64,000 nucleotides of DNA from Arthrobacter sp. YN (GCF_002224285.1 NZ_CP022436.1:4278001-4342000), one strand, 5' to 3'; counted from the first letter of the stretch, positions 28,743 through 37,604 are shown. Notes: a model not told the origin generated them from the sequence alone. Translations and numbers: made by a program.

Positions 28743-30725
28743 TTGACACGTTTCTGGACCCGGCTGCTGGTTGTCCTGACAGTCATTCTGGGCGTCAACT
28801 ATGTGGCGTGGCGTTGGATGGCATCGCTGAACTGGGACGCATGGTGGATCGCCGTTCCGTTGGTGATCGCTGAAACATACAGCCTCATTGACGTGATGCT
28901 TTTCGGCCTGACGGTGTGGAACCTCAAGATCCGCAAGCCACCACCCCCGGCGCCGGCCGACGCCACCGTGGACGTTTTCATCACCACCTACAACGAGCCG
29001 CTGGACCTGGTGATGACCACGGCCCTGGCCGCCAAGGACATCCGCTGGCCGCACAGCACCTGGATACTCGACGACGGCGATCGCCCCGAGATGCGCCAAC
29101 TCGCCGAGTCGAACGGGATTGGCTACGTGACGCGAGGCGCGGACTGGACACCGGACATGCCGCGGCACGCAAAAGCCGGCAACCTGAACAACGCGCTGAT
29201 GGTCACCTCGGGCGAATACCTCCTGATTCTCGACGCCGACCAGATCCCCGAGCCGGACATCCTGAACAAGACGCTGGGCTACTTCAACGACGACCGCGTG
29301 GCGCTGGTCCAGACCCCGCAATACTTCATCAACGTCCCCGCCGACGACCCCCTGGGCAGCCAGGCTCCCTTGTTCTACGGGCCCATCCAGCAGGGCAAGG
29401 ATGGCTGGAACGCGGCGTTCTTCTGCGGCTCCAACGCGATCCTCCGCCGGGAAGCCCTCATGCAGCTTGGCCTGGTGGGCTACGTCAAAGCTACGGAGAA
29501 GAGTGTCCGTCGCGCCCTCACTGCGTCCCGCTCGGCCATCAAGAAGGCACGCCGCTCCGAAGAGGCCCGCAACCCGCTGGTGGAGCAGATGCTCAACGAG
29601 GTGGAGGCAGCAACCAACACAGCCCAGCAGGAACTCGAAGCACGCGTGTCCCTCAGCGAGATCACCTACCGCGTGCGGCGAAAAGTGGACGAAGCCGTGC
29701 GCACCCTCGTGGCTGCCGATTTCTCCGCACTGCAGGCCGACCTCGAAGAGATCGCCGCGATGGAACTCGCACACGTCGGCGAGTCCGGAGTAACCACTGT
29801 GGCGAGTGACGCCGTTGACCGTATGTCCGGGCGCGACTGGTCACCGTTGGGTGCGCTCGAGTCGGTCCACGCCGTCCTGGACGCCATCTCCGTGGAACGC
29901 ACCGACGAAGCGCAGCCGATCATGCCGCTGGCCACCATCTCGGTCACCGAGGACATGGCCACGGCCATGCGAATCCACTCGCTGGGCTGGAAGAGCGTCT
30001 ACCACCACGAAATCCTCGCCAACGGACTGGCGCCCGAGGACCTCAAGACCATGCTCACCCAACGCCTGCGCTGGGCCCAAGGCACCATGCAGGTCCTCCT
30101 TCGCGAGAACCCGCTGGTCCAGCCCAAGCTCTCGTGGGGCCAGCGGCTTATGTACTTCTCCACCATGTGGAGCTACCTCAGCGGCTTCGCGGCCGTGGTG
30201 TACTTCGCGGCACCCATCATCTACCTGACGCTCGGCATCCTCCCGGTGAGCAGCCTCAGCTTGGACTTCTTCATCCGGTTCATCCCGTTCATGGTGGTCA
30301 ACCAGTTGCTGTTTGTGGTGGCCGGGCACGGGATCCCCACCTGGCGCGGACAGCAGTACAGCCTTGCGCTGTTCCCCACCTGGATCAAGGCATGTACGAC
30401 GGCGGCCCGGAACGTTTGGTTCGGACGCCCCCTCGGGTTTGCCGTCACCCCCAAGGCGCGCCAGAACGGCGGCCCGAGCTGGAGCCTGATCCGTCCGCAG
30501 ATCATCGTGGCGGTGTTGTTGGCTATTGCGCTGGTGGTAGGGATCGCCCGCCTTTTGACTGGTCTTTCCGAGCCCCTCGGCACGCTGGTGAATGTCGCCT
30601 GGGTGGCATTCGACCTGGTGGTCCTGAGCGTGCTGGTCAAGGCAGTTTTGTACAAGGGTTTTGTCCCTGAAGATGTTGGGCCGGAGAGCCCCGAGGAAAG
30701 GAATGCAGATGCAGTTCAGCTATGA
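28743..30725 (+). CDS. BcsA-like processive family 2 glycosyltransferase
   Basis: A 660-residue membrane glycosyltransferase. Two N-terminal helices precede the GT-A core with TTYNEP, LDDGDRP, LDADQ, the acceptor TED at 402-404 and QRLRW, followed by several C-terminal helices. These are the motifs of cellulose and related polysaccharide synthases. About 150 residues between the CGSNA segment (near 228-232) and TED are extra: a charged, helical, probably coiled-coil insert. It starts at TTG after a G-rich site. Its product is unknown. It sits inside a partner-switching gene set. Confidence 0.88.
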   Translation: MTRFWTRLLVVLTVILGVNYVAWRWMASLNWDAWWIAVPLVIAETYSLIDVMLFGLTVWNLKIRKPPPPAPADATVDVFITTYNEPLDLVMTTALAAKDIRWPHSTWILDDGDRPEMRQLAESNGIGYVTRGADWTPDMPRHAKAGNLNNALMVTSGEYLLILDADQIPEPDILNKTLGYFNDDRVALVQTPQYFINVPADDPLGSQAPLFYGPIQQGKDGWNAAFFCGSNAILRREALMQLGLVGYVKATEKSVRRALTASRSAIKKARRSEEARNPLVEQMLNEVEAATNTAQQELEARVSLSEITYRVRRKVDEAVRTLVAADFSALQADLEEIAAMELAHVGESGVTTVASDAVDRMSGRDWSPLGALESVHAVLDAISVERTDEAQPIMPLATISVTEDMATAMRIHSLGWKSVYHHEILANGLAPEDLKTMLTQRLRWAQGTMQVLLRENPLVQPKLSWGQRLMYFSTMWSYLSGFAAVVYFAAPIIYLTLGILPVSSLSLDFFIRFIPFMVVNQLLFVVAGHGIPTWRGQQYSLALFPTWIKACTTAARNVWFGRPLGFAVTPKARQNGGPSWSLIRPQIIVAVLLAIALVVGIARLLTGLSEPLGTLVNVAWVAFDLVVLSVLVKAVLYKGFVPEDVGPESPEERNADAVQL

Positions 30726-31041
30726 GGTCAAGGACTCCTACGCGGAAGTGAAGAGCGTGGGCCGCTTGAACATGGTGGCGGCACCCAAGCTCCGCGAAGT
30801 AGTGAACGAGGTTGTTGCCAGCGGTTCAAGCCGGGTTGTGGTCAACCTGGCAGAGACGGACTTCATGGACTCATCAGGCCTCGGAGCGCTCATCGGTTGC
30901 CTCAAAGCCGCACGCCAGGCAGGTGGCGACCTCCGCATTGCCGGTGTGCAGCCGCAGGTGAAGATGGTCCTGGAACTGACCAACATGGACCGGGTGCTCA
31001 CGGCGTACCCCTCAGCCGAGGAGGCGTTCGGCGATGACTGA
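30703..31041 (+). CDS. STAS-domain anti-sigma-factor antagonist (RsbV-like)
   Basis: A single STAS domain of about 112 residues. The phosphorylation motif ETDFMDSSGLGALIG carries the conserved Ser, and LTNMDRVL is near the C-terminus. It overlaps the end of the glycosyltransferase gene and its own stop overlaps the next gene by eight bases. It should alternate between phosphorylation by the HATPase and dephosphorylation by the PP2C protein. ATG 30709 is an equally good start. Confidence 0.9.
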   Translation: MQMQFSYEVKDSYAEVKSVGRLNMVAAPKLREVVNEVVASGSSRVVVNLAETDFMDSSGLGALIGCLKAARQAGGDLRIAGVQPQVKMVLELTNMDRVLTAYPSAEEAFGDD

Positions 31042-31453
31042 GGTGATCGCCCACCGAGGGTTCCATGGGCCATCCAATGAGGACGCGATCGAGGCGATCC
31101 ACAATGAGCTGGACGCTCTCTGGGACGATGCCTCGTTTGTACCCGATATGGATCGGATGACCTTTGCCACCGCAGTCATCGAGGCAGCGGCGAACATCGT
31201 GCAGCACGCGGTTCCTGTCGCAGAGAAGCCCGTGGAGATCGACGTGGACATCAGCGTCCGGCCCGCCCGGCTGGTCGCGAGGGTCAGCGCGTACAACGCC
31301 CGTGAGCCCTTCGCGAGCGACATGCAGGCGTCGATGCCCGACTCGGACGCGGAGTCCGGGCGTGGGTTGGCACTCATTGAGGCCTTGGTGACCACGGTGA
31401 CGTTCGAACGCCAGGACGGCACCAACACCTGGATCCTCACCCGCAATACCTGA
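31034..31453 (+). CDS. HATPase anti-sigma-type Ser kinase (RsbW-like)
   Basis: A 139-residue GHKL ATPase. The N box is EAAANIVQHA, and the ATP-lid Gly motif is SGRGLALIEAL. It is the usual partner of STAS proteins, phosphorylating them and binding either a sigma factor or another target. No sigma factor is nearby, so the controlled partner might be elsewhere or be the glycosyltransferase. A repeat array begins at the base after the stop. Confidence 0.88.
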   Translation: MTEVIAHRGFHGPSNEDAIEAIHNELDALWDDASFVPDMDRMTFATAVIEAAANIVQHAVPVAEKPVEIDVDISVRPARLVARVSAYNAREPFASDMQASMPDSDAESGRGLALIEALVTTVTFERQDGTNTWILTRNT

Positions 31454-31562
31454 ACCTCTCTCACCTCCCACGTGCTTGAGCCAAACCCTCTCTCACCTCC
31501 CACGCCCTTCCCGCCGCCCCTCTCTCACCTCCCACGCCCTTCCCGCCGACCCTCTCTCACCT
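31454..31562 (+). repeat. 32-bp tandem repeat array after the HATPase gene
   Basis: Units begin with CCTCTCTCACCTCCCACG-like sequence at 31454, 31486, 31518 and 31550, exactly 32 bp apart. The first starts directly after the stop codon, in the sense of the upstream gene. Confidence 0.9.
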
Positions 31563-31654
31563 GCACGGGTTGTTCTGCCCATCGCCGAGCGCAACGCAAC
31601 GTGAAAGCATTCGGTGAGATCCGCCGTCGAACGTTAACCGAAACTGGGGACGAA

Positions 31655-32212
31655 ATGAACCGCCGCATGCACCGCAAGCCTTGGGCGCTGGCTGCTGCCC
31701 TTACGGTGGTGACTGTTGCTGCAGGCTGCAGCGACACCCCCGACGGACCCACGCGGGAACCCAGCAGCGCGCCGCCCGTCACGTCCGAGCCCGCACCTGT
31801 GGCCGAAAGCGCGGCGAAGTACAACGCTCTGACTGCCGAGCTTGTTGCCGCCCTGGAGGCAAAGATGCCGGACATCACGTGGGCCGTGGATGATCCGGCA
31901 CGCTTGAGTCGCATCGACGACGGCAGATGCATGCTCGCCCCAAGGAGCATGAAGAGCAGCGCAGACATCGTGGCGCCATCAAGGCAGTTTGAGGACGTCT
32001 TTGCAGTGGCGGATCCGGTCCTGAGAGAGCACGGCTTCCCGGCTTTCGACGGAACGGACCCTGTCCCGGGCGGCTGGGTGGTCACCCGTAGCACTGATGC
32101 TGCAGGTGCCACGGTGACCATCCGATCGAAGTTCCCGGCTTACTTGGACGTCACTGTTCCGGTCAAGTCTGAGAACTGCGATGCCAACGAAATTCCTCAG
32201 GGGGACCGATAA
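31655..32212 (+). CDS. secreted lipoprotein
   Basis: A 185-residue protein with a basic start (MNRRMHRK), a hydrophobic core and the lipobox VAAGC, followed by a Pro/Ser-rich linker. The mature part has two Cys that could pair and a beta-strand C-terminus. No family recognised. Its stop codon touches the start of the WXG100-calpain gene, which suggests a shared job at the cell surface, perhaps assisting or shielding that protein. Confidence 0.75.
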   Translation: MNRRMHRKPWALAAALTVVTVAAGCSDTPDGPTREPSSAPPVTSEPAPVAESAAKYNALTAELVAALEAKMPDITWAVDDPARLSRIDDGRCMLAPRSMKSSADIVAPSRQFEDVFAVADPVLREHGFPAFDGTDPVPGGWVVTRSTDAAGATVTIRSKFPAYLDVTVPVKSENCDANEIPQGDR

Positions 32213-33304
32213 ATGCCCGGATTCTACGGTGCTGACATTGAACAATTGCGGGCTCTCGCGAAGACCATGTCCAGGCACTCGGAACGGATGACCTCCCTGT
32301 CCACGGAGCTGGGTCACCTCATCAGCAATGCGCGGTGGGATGGCCGGGATGCTGCGATGTTCCGGGCCTCGTGGGACTCCGAACACCGCCCCATGCTGAA
32401 GAAAATCTCCAGTGAACTGCAGACGCAGGCCAAGGAGCTGATCCGTAACGCGGACCAGCAGGACAAGTCCAGCTCGGGAGCGTCGGGGTCCTCTGGCTCT
32501 GACTCCGGGCGGGGCGATTCAAACCCGCCCGGCGACCCAGGTCCGCTGGACCCGGACACTCCCGACGTCGATGTGCCCGGCGACGTCCGCAACGACCCCG
32601 ACGCCGGAGACCCCAGCGACATCAACCAAGGGCAGATCGGCGACTGCTGGCTGTTGGCTGGAATCGGCTCCGTGGCCCAGGTGCTGGAGCGCGAAGGCAA
32701 GCTGGACGAGTTCCTTGAGGAGCACATGCGTCCCGTAGGCGATCCGCCGACGCACTGGGTGGTCACACTCTACGAAGACGGCGAGCCTGTGGAAGTCACT
32801 GTGGAGGCCAAGTCCACCGAAGGCGGTGTCCGCGGCGCCGATGGCGAACCCAACTGGCTGTCGATCTACGAGCGCGCGGCGGCTGAGCACCGCGGCGGAT
32901 CTTACGACGACATCGACGGCGGGTTCAGCAACGAAGCCATGGAACTGATGACCGGCCAGTCCGCCGATAAGGACGGCGAGCTCAACTTTGATGACATCGA
33001 GGACAAGCTCTCCGACGGCCAAGCCATTTCCGTGGGCACCGAAGACGTCAAGGACGATGACTTCGACTGGGTCTGGGAGTCCGACGAAGTCAACCGCACC
33101 GACGTCGTGCCCAACCATGCCTACGTTGTGGTTGATGTGAAAACCAACGACGACGGCGAGAAAGTCATCGTCCTGGCGAACCCGTGGGGTCCGTCCGGCG
33201 GCTACTTGGAGGACGACGACGACCACAAGTCCGGCACGCTGGAACTGACCGAAGATGAGTACAAGGAAAACTTCGACTCCGTGTACTCCGTGGACGTGAA
33301 GTAA
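32213..33304 (+). CDS. WXG100-like protein with calpain-type cysteine peptidase domain
   Basis: A 363-residue protein. Residues 1-95 form a helical hairpin like WXG100 proteins, with WDG at 42-44, so export by a type VII (ESX-like) system is likely. An acidic, Pro/Asp-rich linker follows. The C-terminal domain is calpain-like (C2): Cys145 in QGQIGDCWLLAG, His302 in PNHAYVVVDV and Asn323 in LANPWGPS make a full triad. It could be a secreted effector or toxin, or a housekeeping surface protease. It lies between a lipoprotein and a small protein. Confidence 0.85.
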   Translation: MPGFYGADIEQLRALAKTMSRHSERMTSLSTELGHLISNARWDGRDAAMFRASWDSEHRPMLKKISSELQTQAKELIRNADQQDKSSSGASGSSGSDSGRGDSNPPGDPGPLDPDTPDVDVPGDVRNDPDAGDPSDINQGQIGDCWLLAGIGSVAQVLEREGKLDEFLEEHMRPVGDPPTHWVVTLYEDGEPVEVTVEAKSTEGGVRGADGEPNWLSIYERAAAEHRGGSYDDIDGGFSNEAMELMTGQSADKDGELNFDDIEDKLSDGQAISVGTEDVKDDDFDWVWESDEVNRTDVVPNHAYVVVDVKTNDDGEKVIVLANPWGPSGGYLEDDDDHKSGTLELTEDEYKENFDSVYSVDVK

Positions 33305-33306
33305 GG

Positions 33307-33585
33307 ATGGCCGTGGAACAGCTCGTAACAGTCAAGCAAGGCATGCAGCCAACCTTCGACGGCGTCAAAGTGGGCGTGGTCAAAATCGGAATCGCCGACG
33401 GCGCCCCCGCTATCCAGTTCTGGATCCGCACCGCCGAACAACAGCGCAAGCAGGCCTTCCGTGAAGGCCAGTCGATCACGCTGCCTGGCGCGGGTTTGCT
33501 CACCGTCACGTCCATACGGCCCGCCGACGGCAGCACCGCCGCCTCCGCGACCTTAACGTACGACGCCGGACACGTCACCGATTGA
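33307..33585 (+). CDS. small beta-rich protein following the calpain-like gene
   Basis: A 92-residue protein with no signal peptide and predicted beta strands throughout (VKVGVVKIGI, AIQFWIRT, LLTVTSIRP). It starts two bases after the calpain-gene stop, so it is probably co-translated. An immunity or inhibitor protein is a reasonable guess from position only; no family is recognised. Confidence 0.65.
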   Translation: MAVEQLVTVKQGMQPTFDGVKVGVVKIGIADGAPAIQFWIRTAEQQRKQAFREGQSITLPGAGLLTVTSIRPADGSTAASATLTYDAGHVTD

Positions 33586-33626
33586 CGGGTCGGGCGCCGG
33601 AACGTTAGCGAGCGTCCCACCCAACC

Positions 33627-33774
33627 ACGCGGGACGTGAGAGAGCGTCCCGCTCAAGCACGCGGGACGTGAGAGACCGTCGCGCCCAAACCCGCGGGACA
33701 TGAGAGACCGTCCCGCCCAAGCACGCGGGACATGAGAGACCGTCCCGCCCAAGCACGCGGGACGTGAGAGAGCG
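33627..33774 (-). repeat. 32-bp tandem repeat array after pucG
   Basis: Five units, seen on the plus strand as CGCGGGACGTGAGAGAGCGT-like sequence, begin at 33627, 33659, 33691, 33723 and 33755, exactly 32 bp apart. Read on the minus strand the array starts 7 nt after the pucG stop, in its sense. A more decayed unit may precede 33627. Confidence 0.9.
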
Positions 33775-33781
33775 TGCGGGG

Positions 33782-34876
33782 CTAGGCTTTCGCGATCGCC
33801 TCTTTCAGCGCCCCCAGCACCAAGGTGACCGAGGCGGGGTTCGCGTTCGGTCCCATCATGCCGATGCGCCACACCGTGTCCGCGAACTCCCCCACGCCCG
33901 AGCCGATTTCCATGCTGAAGTTCTCCAGAAGGTAAGCGCGGACGGCAGCCGAGCTGACGCCGTCGGGCACTTTGACCGTGGTGAGGCTCGGCAACCGGGA
34001 GCCTTCGGCAGCGAACAACTCAAGCCCCATCTCCTGCAGCCCGTTCTGAAGAGCGGCGCCGGCGGCACGGTGCCGGGCCTGCACCACGTCCAACCCCTCG
34101 GCGAGGATCCGGTCCAGGGCAGCTTCGAGCCCGGCGATCATGGTGACGGGCGCTGTGTGGTGATAGGTCCGGGCCCCGCTGGCCGCTCCGACGTAGCCAC
34201 CGAGCAACCCGATATCGAGGTACCAGGAACGCGGATCCTTGACGCGGCGCTCGAAAGCGCGGTCGGACACAGTGAACGGCGACAGTCCCGGCGGTACGCC
34301 CAGGCATTTCTGCGTTCCGGCGTATCCGACGTCGATCCCCCAGTCGTCCGCCAACAGTTCCAGTCCGCCGATGGATGTGACGGCGTCGGTGATCAGCAAG
34401 GCGTCGCCCTTGCCGGCACCGAGCGCGGCGATGTCGGAGAGCACCCCCACCGAAGTCTCGGCATGTACGGCGGCGATGACTTTCGGATGAGGATGCGCCG
34501 AGAGGACACGGTCGGCATCTACGGGCTGGCCCCATTCGTGATCAACCCGGATTACCGTGGCCCCGCAACGCCGGGCGACCTCGCACATCCGCGCCCCAAA
34601 CAGTCCGTTGACAGCGATAACTGCCACGTCGCCGTCGGACACGGTGTTCACGAAAGCCGCTTCCATCCCGCCGGAACCTGTGGCACTCAACGGGAGCGTC
34701 CGCGCATTGGAGGTTCCCCAGACAGTCCGAAGGCCCTCACACGTGTGGTCAAGCCGCTCGATGAACACAGGATCGAGGTGTCCCAGCACCGGATAGGCCA
34801 GGGCGGCCATGGCTTCGGGGTAGCAATTGCTCGGGCCGGGACCGAACAGGAACCTTGACGTCAGAATGTCGGGCAT
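33782..34876 (-). CDS. pucG: class V aminotransferase, likely (S)-ureidoglycine-glyoxylate aminotransferase
   Basis: A 364-residue PLP enzyme. The PLP-binding Lys is in GTQKCLGVPPGLSP, the Asp in ITDAVTSIGG, and the N-terminal FGPGPSNCYPEA is typical of the alanine/serine-glyoxylate and PucG group. PucG transfers the amino group of ureidoglycine to glyoxylate, and uraD and uraH lie close by, which favours this choice over plain serine-glyoxylate aminotransferase. It starts at ATG with AAGGAGTT upstream, 25 bases after an MFS gene in the same direction. Confidence 0.85.
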   Translation of the reverse strand: MPDILTSRFLFGPGPSNCYPEAMAALAYPVLGHLDPVFIERLDHTCEGLRTVWGTSNARTLPLSATGSGGMEAAFVNTVSDGDVAVIAVNGLFGARMCEVARRCGATVIRVDHEWGQPVDADRVLSAHPHPKVIAAVHAETSVGVLSDIAALGAGKGDALLITDAVTSIGGLELLADDWGIDVGYAGTQKCLGVPPGLSPFTVSDRAFERRVKDPRSWYLDIGLLGGYVGAASGARTYHHTAPVTMIAGLEAALDRILAEGLDVVQARHRAAGAALQNGLQEMGLELFAAEGSRLPSLTTVKVPDGVSSAAVRAYLLENFSMEIGSGVGEFADTVWRIGMMGPNANPASVTLVLGALKEAIAKA

Positions 34877-34901
34877 GTGCGAACTCCTTAGCTGGTTGAG
34901 G

Positions 34902-36146
34902 TCATTCTGCCCCAGCGTGCTGTGCGGGGCGAGCAAACCGCGCCTGCCCGCTCGATTTGGATGGAATGAGCCTGTCCGCACCCCAGATGGCCAACGCGCC
35001 GAGCGCAAAAAGGGCCCCCAGGACACTGGCCCCGGTCCAACCCCACGCATCGTAGACCGGCGCAACAGCTGCCGCGCCCGCTGCGCTTCCCACGGAATAG
35101 AACACCATGTAGCTGCCGATCATGCTGCTGGCCGACTCCTCAGCTCCTGCCACGATCAGGGTCTGGCTGCTGACATGGACGGCCTGAACGGCAGCGTCGA
35201 GGACGATGATGCCCGCTACGAACCACAGCAGCGACCAACTGCCGAGGGACAAAGCTACCCAGGAGCCCAGAAGCGCAGCGAGGGCCCAAGCCGTGACCTG
35301 CTGCGCCCACCCACGGTCCGCCGCGGCGCCTGCCCGGGACGCGGCCACCACACCCACCAGGCCAGCCAGCCCAAACAGTCCGATCACGCTCGGCGGAAGA
35401 TTCCACGCCGGACTGCTGAGCAGCAGGGACATACCGCTCCACAGCACTCCGAAGGACGCGAACAGCAGCATGGTGATGAGCGCCCGCGTACGGAATACGC
35501 GATCACGCCGCGTCAGGACCACCACCGATGAGACAGCCTGCCAGTAGCGCACCTCTCCCCTCTCGGCCCTCTCCTTGGGCAAGGAGCGAAAAACCGCGAC
35601 GGCGAGGACCGCGCCTGCCACCGCCGCGAGAACGTAGACAGACCGCCATCCCCACAGGTCCGTCAGGCCTCCCGCCAGCGTCCGGGCAAGGATGATGCCA
35701 CTCACGACGCCGGCAGTGACGGTGCCGATGTTTCCGCCCCTTTGGTCGGGGGTGCTGGAGGCGGCGGTGTACGCCACGATGGTCTGAACCACCGACGAGG
35801 CCAATCCAAGGAGCAGGAAGCCGCCCAGGAGGGCCGTTTGTGAATCTGCCAGGGACACCACGGATCCGCCAAGGGCCGTCGCCGCGATGTGAAGGGTGAT
35901 GAGCACCCGGCGGTTCATGACATCTCCCAAAGGCACCAAGAGAACCAGCCCAAGAAGGTAACCGGCCTGGGATGAGGCCACAATCCAGCCCACCCCGGAC
36001 GTTGGAATCCCCAGATCCGTCCCGATGCGCTCGAGCAGGGGCTGCCCGTAATAGATGTTGGACACCATGAATCCGGCCGCCACAGCGAGCAGGAACAACA
36101 AGCGACGGCCAAGTCCTCGGCTGGAATCCTTCAGGTGTGTGCTCAC
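34902..36146 (-). CDS. MFS transporter
   Basis: A 414-residue, 12-helix transporter of the drug/solute efflux type, with a YYGQPLLERIG start region and the loop LVPLGDVMNRR in place of the classic GxLaDrxGrr motif. It starts at GTG after a GGAGG site. It is upstream of pucG in the same message and divergent from an HxlR regulator whose operators overlap its promoter. Substrate unknown; the pairing with pucG hints at a nitrogen compound, but drug efflux is equally possible. Confidence 0.85.
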   Translation of the reverse strand: MSTHLKDSSRGLGRRLLFLLAVAAGFMVSNIYYGQPLLERIGTDLGIPTSGVGWIVASSQAGYLLGLVLLVPLGDVMNRRVLITLHIAATALGGSVVSLADSQTALLGGFLLLGLASSVVQTIVAYTAASSTPDQRGGNIGTVTAGVVSGIILARTLAGGLTDLWGWRSVYVLAAVAGAVLAVAVFRSLPKERAERGEVRYWQAVSSVVVLTRRDRVFRTRALITMLLFASFGVLWSGMSLLLSSPAWNLPPSVIGLFGLAGLVGVVAASRAGAAADRGWAQQVTAWALAALLGSWVALSLGSWSLLWFVAGIIVLDAAVQAVHVSSQTLIVAGAEESASSMIGSYMVFYSVGSAAGAAAVAPVYDAWGWTGASVLGALFALGALAIWGADRLIPSKSSGQARFARPAQHAGAE

Positions 36147-36161
36147 AGCGCCTCCACAGTT

Positions 36162-36215
36162 GGTTTCATAATGCAACCATGCGACCTTATGGCAGAATGG
36201 TTTCATGTTGCAACC
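36162..36215. promoter_or_regulatory. two HxlR-type operators in the divergent promoter
   Basis: GGTTTCAT-A-ATGCAACC at 36162-36178 and GGTTTCAT-G-TTGCAACC at 36199-36215 are near-palindromes sharing 15 of 17 bases, 37 bp apart. The second covers the HxlR start codon, the first the MFS promoter, so one protein could control both directions. Confidence 0.75.
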
Positions 36216-36678
36216 AAGTGAAGTTGAGTGGACGGATCCTGAATGCCCCGTCGCCAGAGCCGTGGACCTGGTGGGCGACAAATGGACCCTGCTCATCATT
36301 CGGGACTCGCTGGACGGCAAGCGGCGCTTCTCCGAGTTCGAGAGATCACTGGGCGTGGCTAAAAACATCCTTTCGGACCGCCTCCGCCTCCTGGTGGAGA
36401 GGGGCGTCCTGACCAGGATTCCCAACGAACGAGGCACCCGAAGCGAATACGAGCTAACGGACGCGGGGCGTGATCTGTTCACTCTGATCCTCAGTCTCCG
36501 GCAATGGGGCGAGCGCAACGCCTTCACCCAGGGAGAGGAACATTCGGTCCTCATCGATCCCGTCTCGGGTCAGCCCGTCCCGGAGCTGCGGCCAACCAGT
36601 GAGGGCGGCCAGGAGGTTGGCCCGGAGCAGACGCTGCTGGTCAAAGTGGGCCAACCGCTTCCTCACAACGCGACGTAG
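36205..36678 (+). CDS. HxlR-family transcriptional regulator
   Basis: A 157-residue winged-helix regulator. CPVARAVDLVGDKWTLLIIRD is the standard HxlR opening, followed by RFSEFERSLGVAKNILSDRLRLLVERGVL as the DNA-reading part. A C-terminal tail of about 50 residues follows. Its start codon lies inside an operator-like palindrome, which implies autorepression along with control of the divergent MFS-pucG message. Confidence 0.88.
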   Translation: MLQPSEVEWTDPECPVARAVDLVGDKWTLLIIRDSLDGKRRFSEFERSLGVAKNILSDRLRLLVERGVLTRIPNERGTRSEYELTDAGRDLFTLILSLRQWGERNAFTQGEEHSVLIDPVSGQPVPELRPTSEGGQEVGPEQTLLVKVGQPLPHNAT

Positions 36679-36773
36679 CGTGACCCTGCCCCCATGGCAC
36701 TCCCAGGAACCTCCGGGCAGCAACTGCTAAGGTTGCTCACCAATACTGAGGCCGCCACGGATAGGGGACATGA

Positions 36774-37604
36774 GTGACGACTGAAGGAAAAGAGGCGCCG
36801 GAGCAAGGCGTCCGCGGCGAAGTAAGCCAGGACAGGTTCGTCGCCGGGCAGGACCTGACCAACTGGAAATCCCCCGCGGGCCGGACACTGGCCCGGGGCG
36901 CCGAAAAGGCCACGTCACTGCTGGGGCCCTACGCCGCGCTCATCATCACCTTGATAGTGGGGCTCGCCGCAGCCCTCTCGCTGGCCCTGGTCTTCGGCGA
37001 AGTCTACGAGTCCGTGACGGAAGCCGACGGCGTTGCAGGTTTGGACGATCCCGTCCTGGCCGCAGCAAAGAGCGTCCGCTCTCCCGCCTTGGACTCAGCC
37101 ACCACTGCCTACACGAATATTGGTGGCACCGTGGGCATGCCCATCCTTGCCGTCGGCATCATGATCTTCCTGGCCACCAAGCGGCGATCATGGACGCCCG
37201 TCATCCTGATGCTCGCTGCAGGGCTGGGATCTTTGGTCATCACCATTTTGGGCAAGCCGATCTTCGGCCGCGCCCGCCCGGACATGGCGGACGCCATCCC
37301 TCCCTACGAGCATTCCGCGTCCTTCCCCAGCGGCCATTCCCTGAACTCCATCGTGATTGCCGGCATCGTGGCCTATCTGATCATCCTGCGGCTCAAGACC
37401 TTGCGGGCGCGGGTCGTCACCATACTGGTGGCCGCGGTCTTTGCCTTCACTATGGGCCTGAGCCGCGTCTACCTTGGCCACCATTGGCTGACGGATGTGC
37501 TGGCAGCCTGGGCTATCGGCGTGGCCTGGTTGGCCTTGGTGATCACCGCCCATCGCCTGTACCTGACAGTGCGGACACGGCGCCACAGGGCGGTAGTCTC
37601 TTGA
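36774..37604 (+). CDS. PAP2-family phosphatase
   Basis: A 276-residue integral membrane phosphatase with about five or six helices. The three catalytic blocks are all present: KPIFGRARP, SFPSGHS and SRVYLGHHWLTDV. Such enzymes remove phosphate from lipid phosphates such as undecaprenyl pyrophosphate or phosphatidate. It starts at GTG with AGGGGA upstream and stands alone. Confidence 0.9.
   Translation: MTTEGKEAPEQGVRGEVSQDRFVAGQDLTNWKSPAGRTLARGAEKATSLLGPYAALIITLIVGLAAALSLALVFGEVYESVTEADGVAGLDDPVLAAAKSVRSPALDSATTAYTNIGGTVGMPILAVGIMIFLATKRRSWTPVILMLAAGLGSLVITILGKPIFGRARPDMADAIPPYEHSASFPSGHSLNSIVIAGIVAYLIILRLKTLRARVVTILVAAVFAFTMGLSRVYLGHHWLTDVLAAWAIGVAWLALVITAHRLYLTVRTRRHRAVVS

Noticed and set aside
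28284..29774. A 496-codon antisense frame across the PP2C and glycosyltransferase genes
   Set aside because: His/Gly/Val/Arg-rich shadow translation with no ribosome site, opposite genes with clear motifs.
33627..33774. A possible CRISPR array
   Set aside because: The whole 32-bp unit repeats with scattered changes and there are no unique spacers; no cas genes are near. It belongs with the three other stop-codon-anchored arrays.
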